Both the position numbers and the translations under genes were made by a program. The notes under the pieces were generated by a model. It searched no databases, was not told the DNA's origin, and saw nothing but the letters and a program-made list of their open reading frames with translations. A stretch of 13,764 nucleotides of DNA, taken from the NCBI GenBank assembly GCA_002727235.1, contig PBWL01000056.1:7443-21206 (forward strand), given 5' to 3'. This document shows, one piece after another, positions 11,152-13,764 of this stretch. This DNA comes from Acidimicrobiaceae bacterium. Lineage in GTDB: Bacteria > Actinomycetota > Acidimicrobiia > Acidimicrobiales > Ilumatobacteraceae. The number at the start of each line of letters is the position of its first letter. Within the stretch, counting starts at the first letter, position 1.

Positions 11152-13611
11152 ATGTCAAAATCAGCATCCAGTTCAAAACGTCCCACGTTGCGAGGGCCTA
11201 GATTTGTGGTGCCAATAATTGCCGTTCTCGCACCGTCGGTCTTCGTGCTTTCACAGACTCCGACTGCTTCTATTGTTTCAGCTGCAACAACTCAGTCGAC
11301 TGAAGAAAATCAGGGACTTGACACATCTACCGGAAGCATTGGGGTAGACGCAGCCACTTTTTCAGAACGTGAGATTGAAATTCTCGACGCAACCGCAGAG
11401 TTTTACGGTGCAGATGTTTACGAACTGGAATCCAGCGACCGACTCGTAATCAGTGGAACGCCTGATGTTCTCGACATAGTCGCCAACACCGGCCAGAGCT
11501 TGTCAGAAGGTGACGCTCAATTCAGCACCAGTCCAACTGTTCAGGCATTTAGTGAACTTTCAGTGGGCAGCCAATGGCACCACGGCGACCTTTCAACGAG
11601 CACAATGTGGAACCAGTCGGCTTCAACCTCTGGCATTACGGTTGCCGTAATCGATACAGGAGTAAATGCGACCACGGAACTCTCTGGCCGACTTGTACCC
11701 GGATGGGACTTTGTAGATAACGACAGCGACCCCTCTGAGGAATCAGCAGAGCCATATGAGCAATGCGACAGCCAGGGCTGCTGGACCGTATACCCGGCAT
11801 ACGGACACGGCACCTTCATTGCTCATGAAATCGCTGCAATTCAGGGCAATAGCGAAGGTGGCTGGGGAGTCTGCGAATCGTGCAAAATCATGCCGCTGCG
11901 GGTGCTGGGGCCTTACGGCACGGGCTCAATGTGGAATGTTGTAGCAGGAATCGACTGGGCGGTTGCGAATGGCGCAGATGTCATCAACCTGTCTCTTGGC
12001 TCCTACTACGGCGACGCAATCACTCTTGCTGCCGTGAATAACGCTGTTGCCAGCGGGGTCGTCGTTGTTGCGGCCGCCGGTAATTCCGGAGCCAGATTCG
12101 ACCTCTACCCCTCATATCCAGCGGCGTACGACAGCGTCTTGAGCGTCGCATCACATAACCAAGGAAGGTCGCGCTCAGGCTTTTCGAACTACTCTCGGTT
12201 TGTAGGTGGCGTCGATATTTCCGCCCCAGGAGGCTCCATTAGAGCCGCAAGCCCGGACGACGACGGCCTCATATGGGGGATGTCAGGAACTTCAATGGCA
12301 ACCCCAGTTGTTGCAGCGGTAGCTGCAATGGTGAAAACAACGTTCCCCGCCTACAGCGTCGAGGAAATAAACGATCGGCTTCGCGGAACCGCCGACAGCA
12401 ACTCGTTCACGATGTACGGCTACTTAAACGGAGTTGACGCCTTGAATACGTCTCTCGCTACTCCCGCGTTACCTGAGATTCAAGAGGCGGAATCTGTCAT
12501 TTACTTCAGCTCTAACTACGGCGACACCGCCGATCCAGCGGCTATCACCTGCGACACAGGAACCTCGGTGACTATCCCTTCAGGCGGCCTCTACAGCCCT
12601 ACACGAGCAAACCACACTTGGAGCGGCGAATGGAGTGAGAATTACGTTGCTGCGGAACCGCTGTACGAAGCTGGGAGCAGCATCACTTGCCAGCCGACGA
12701 CGTTGTACGCAGCTTGGGACACGGTACCGACGTGGAGCAGCAACGGCGGCGACCCTTACAACCATTACATGCAATGCTCAGTTGGGAATCAAGCAACTGC
12801 CCCAACAACTGAACCAACGAAAGACGGTTTTGCGTTCACCGGGTGGAACACCCAGCAAGATGGATCCGGCTACGGAATTACCACTGGCGGCACTTTTGAT
12901 TGCGCCTACTACAACTTTTATGCCCAATGGCAGGCTCAGGCAACAACGACAACATCTTCAACAACGACCACTACCGCTCCCACAACAACAACCACATCTT
13001 CAACAACGACCACTGTCGCTCCTCAAACGACCACAACAACATTGCCGCCCGGCGGTGACAACTCTTCAAGCACCTCCACCACAGTTGTAGTCACCACAAC
13101 AACGATTCCGCCATCGACATCGACAACGTCTTCATCAACGACCACTACTGCTCCCACAACAACAACCACCAGCACAACGACAACGTTGCCTCCGCCGCAA
13201 TTGGCCCCACCACCCACCGTCGCCACGACAACGACCACGACCACGACTACGACCCTTCCCCAGGCGCCAAGAACACCTGTACGGATCAATCCGCCCGTCA
13301 ATCAACCAATTGAGCAAACTCTAGAAGAGACCGAAGAAGAGGTAGCACAAGAGACCGAGCTAGTCGAAGAAGCAAAGCAGAAGCGGATCGCCGCAAAGAA
13401 AGGCAAGATCTGGTTCACTCGGCACATCTCCGCTCTATTGAATGACGTTCTCACTGGGGGAACACTTATTGAAGACATCCGAGAGGCGTTTGGATTAGAA
13501 CCCAATTGGCGTGCGTTAGCCAACGAGGCGATCCGGCGAGTTGAACCGATGCGTGAGAACGCAAACTTCCTGTGGTTCGACCTTCTTATTCTCACCTCGG
13601 CTCGCTGGTGA
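11152..13611 (+). CDS. Secreted subtilisin-family (S8) serine protease with InlB-like repeats, Thr-rich linker and unknown C-terminal domain
   Basis: This is an 819-residue exported protease. The signal peptide is basic at 9-17, hydrophobic at about 18-34 and probably cleaved near VSA-A (about 44). A probable propeptide follows to about 130. The S8 domain (about 140-435) has a full catalytic set: Asp168 (AVIDTG), His219 (GHGT), oxyanion Asn311 (AAAGNSG) and Ser381 (GTSMATP). Cys205/Cys210 and Cys241/Cys244 may form disulfides in it. Residues about 447-595 contain two InlB-like (Listeria-Bacteroides) beta repeats ending LYAAWD and FYAQW, each with its own Cys pair (467/513 and 542/584). A Thr/Ser/Pro linker spans about 597-705. 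An acidic, helical stretch (720-745) leads to a domain I do not recognise (about 750-819). There is no LPXTG, SLH or terminal membrane helix. The ATG lacks a Shine-Dalgarno site. The likely role is degradation of extracellular protein or processing of surface proteins. Confidence 0.9.
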   Translation: MSKSASSSKRPTLRGPRFVVPIIAVLAPSVFVLSQTPTASIVSAATTQSTEENQGLDTSTGSIGVDAATFSEREIEILDATAEFYGADVYELESSDRLVISGTPDVLDIVANTGQSLSEGDAQFSTSPTVQAFSELSVGSQWHHGDLSTSTMWNQSASTSGITVAVIDTGVNATTELSGRLVPGWDFVDNDSDPSEESAEPYEQCDSQGCWTVYPAYGHGTFIAHEIAAIQGNSEGGWGVCESCKIMPLRVLGPYGTGSMWNVVAGIDWAVANGADVINLSLGSYYGDAITLAAVNNAVASGVVVVAAAGNSGARFDLYPSYPAAYDSVLSVASHNQGRSRSGFSNYSRFVGGVDISAPGGSIRAASPDDDGLIWGMSGTSMATPVVAAVAAMVKTTFPAYSVEEINDRLRGTADSNSFTMYGYLNGVDALNTSLATPALPEIQEAESVIYFSSNYGDTADPAAITCDTGTSVTIPSGGLYSPTRANHTWSGEWSENYVAAEPLYEAGSSITCQPTTLYAAWDTVPTWSSNGGDPYNHYMQCSVGNQATAPTTEPTKDGFAFTGWNTQQDGSGYGITTGGTFDCAYYNFYAQWQAQATTTTSSTTTTTAPTTTTTSSTTTTVAPQTTTTTLPPGGDNSSSTSTTVVVTTTTIPPSTSTTSSSTTTTAPTTTTTSTTTTLPPPQLAPPPTVATTTTTTTTTTLPQAPRTPVRINPPVNQPIEQTLEETEEEVAQETELVEEAKQKRIAAKKGKIWFTRHISALLNDVLTGGTLIEDIREAFGLEPNWRALANEAIRRVEPMRENANFLWFDLLILTSARW
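12955..13170 (+). repeat. Thr-linker coding repeats (about 42-bp units, A/C-rich)
   Basis: A unit beginning TCTTCAACAACGACCACT and running into the CTCCCACAACAACAACCAC pattern occurs at 12955-12996 and, with 3 differences in 42 bases, at 13129-13170. A shorter related copy starts at 12997. Together with other ACN runs it makes up the Thr-rich linker of the protease. The plus strand is almost free of G over long spans. The units are multiples of three, so recombination between them would change linker length without breaking the frame. Confidence 0.8.
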
Positions 13612-13615
13612 TCTA

Positions 13616-13635
13616 AAAAGCAAATACGCGCTTTT
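13616..13635 (+). terminator. Weak hairpin after the protease gene
   Basis: AAAAGC (13616-13621) pairs with GCTTTT (13630-13635) across an 8-base loop, starting 5 bases after the protease stop. It has A residues on one side and T residues on the other, as in a bidirectional terminator between convergent genes, but the stem is only 6 bp and the T-run is four bases. The call is tentative. Confidence 0.4.
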
Positions 13636-13695
13636 CGAGTCTGTTGGAAAGAAAAGTCGCGCGAATCTTGCGGCCAGAACTTTCGTGGTAGCGGC

Positions 13696-13764
13696 TCAGA
13701 TTGAGTAGATCTCGTACACAACACCCTCGTCGGTGGTGGCGCCAATCGCAACGCAGAACAGTCC
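13696..13764 (-). CDS. 3' end of an unidentified minus-strand gene (22 codons)
   Basis: Read on the minus strand from the window edge, one frame runs to a TGA (complement at 13696-13698) and gives a 22-residue tail containing CVAIGATTDEGVVYEIYSI. The composition is protein-like (Val/Ile/Gly/Glu rich) and third codon positions favour G or C. The other minus-strand frames are also open here but give Arg/His/Pro-rich products that look like shadows. It would be convergent with the protease gene. I cannot name the family from so short a piece. Confidence 0.45.
   Translation of the reverse strand, partial: GLFCVAIGATTDEGVVYEIYSI

Noticed and set aside
12947..13260. A CRISPR array or non-coding satellite in the A/C-rich repeats
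   Set aside because: The repeats are in frame within the protease gene, encode Thr/Ser/Pro, and lack unique regular spacers.
13302..13751. A 149-codon minus-strand open frame opposite the end of the protease gene
   Set aside because: It lies mostly antisense to the protease C-terminal domain, has a Ser/Arg-rich product, and conflicts with the more protein-like frame ending at 13696.

Overview
The window looks like a chromosomal segment of a free-living, probably aquatic or marine actinobacterium, most likely near the Acidimicrobiia. Pointers are the mid-range base composition, actinobacterial-style lipoproteins, a DtxR/IdeR-like iron box, weak or absent Shine-Dalgarno sites before several genes, and a secreted protease with a very long Thr-rich linker. 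No marker gene is present, so the taxonomy is inference. I see no transposase, integrase, phage gene, CRISPR array or clear tRNA/rRNA.

Left part (1-3833): the last 40 codons of an unidentified gene abut, end to end, an fbpABC-type ferric iron ABC transporter on the minus strand. Transcription order is fbpA (ferric-binding lipoprotein with the FutA-type Tyr ligands), fbpB (fused double permease), fbpC (ATPase). fbpB and fbpC overlap by 4 bp. A perfect 26-bp palindrome (3862-3887) lies in the 81-bp divergent spacer before fbpA and resembles a DtxR/IdeR operator.

Middle (3915-9315): three sugar or surface-glycan genes are interleaved with a second iron gene. They are a fusion of a flippase-like membrane domain with a polyprenyl-phosphate-type GT2 glycosyltransferase (+), an FAD amine-oxidase/UDP-galactopyranose-mutase-like oxidoreductase (-), and a UDP-glucuronate/UDP-glucose 4-epimerase-like SDR (+). 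Between them (7016-8212, -) is a Ser/Gly-tethered lipoprotein that I read as FEA1-related. FEA1 is the low-iron-induced algal family whose relatives include the diatom phytotransferrin ISIP2A. Its promoter region carries a second TAGGC-N2-GCCTA operator with the same core as the fbpA site. The two operators suggest one iron regulon joining a surface iron-capture lipoprotein with an FbpABC importer.

Right part (9316-13764): a PaaI-like hotdog thioesterase (+) converges on a short enoyl-CoA isomerase-like crotonase (-). A gene-free stretch with three successive possible hairpins then precedes a large secreted subtilisin-family protease (819 aa). This protease has two Cys-paired InlB-like repeats, about 115 residues of Thr/Pro/Ser linker and a C-terminal domain I do not recognise. 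The window ends in the 3' end of an unidentified minus-strand gene.
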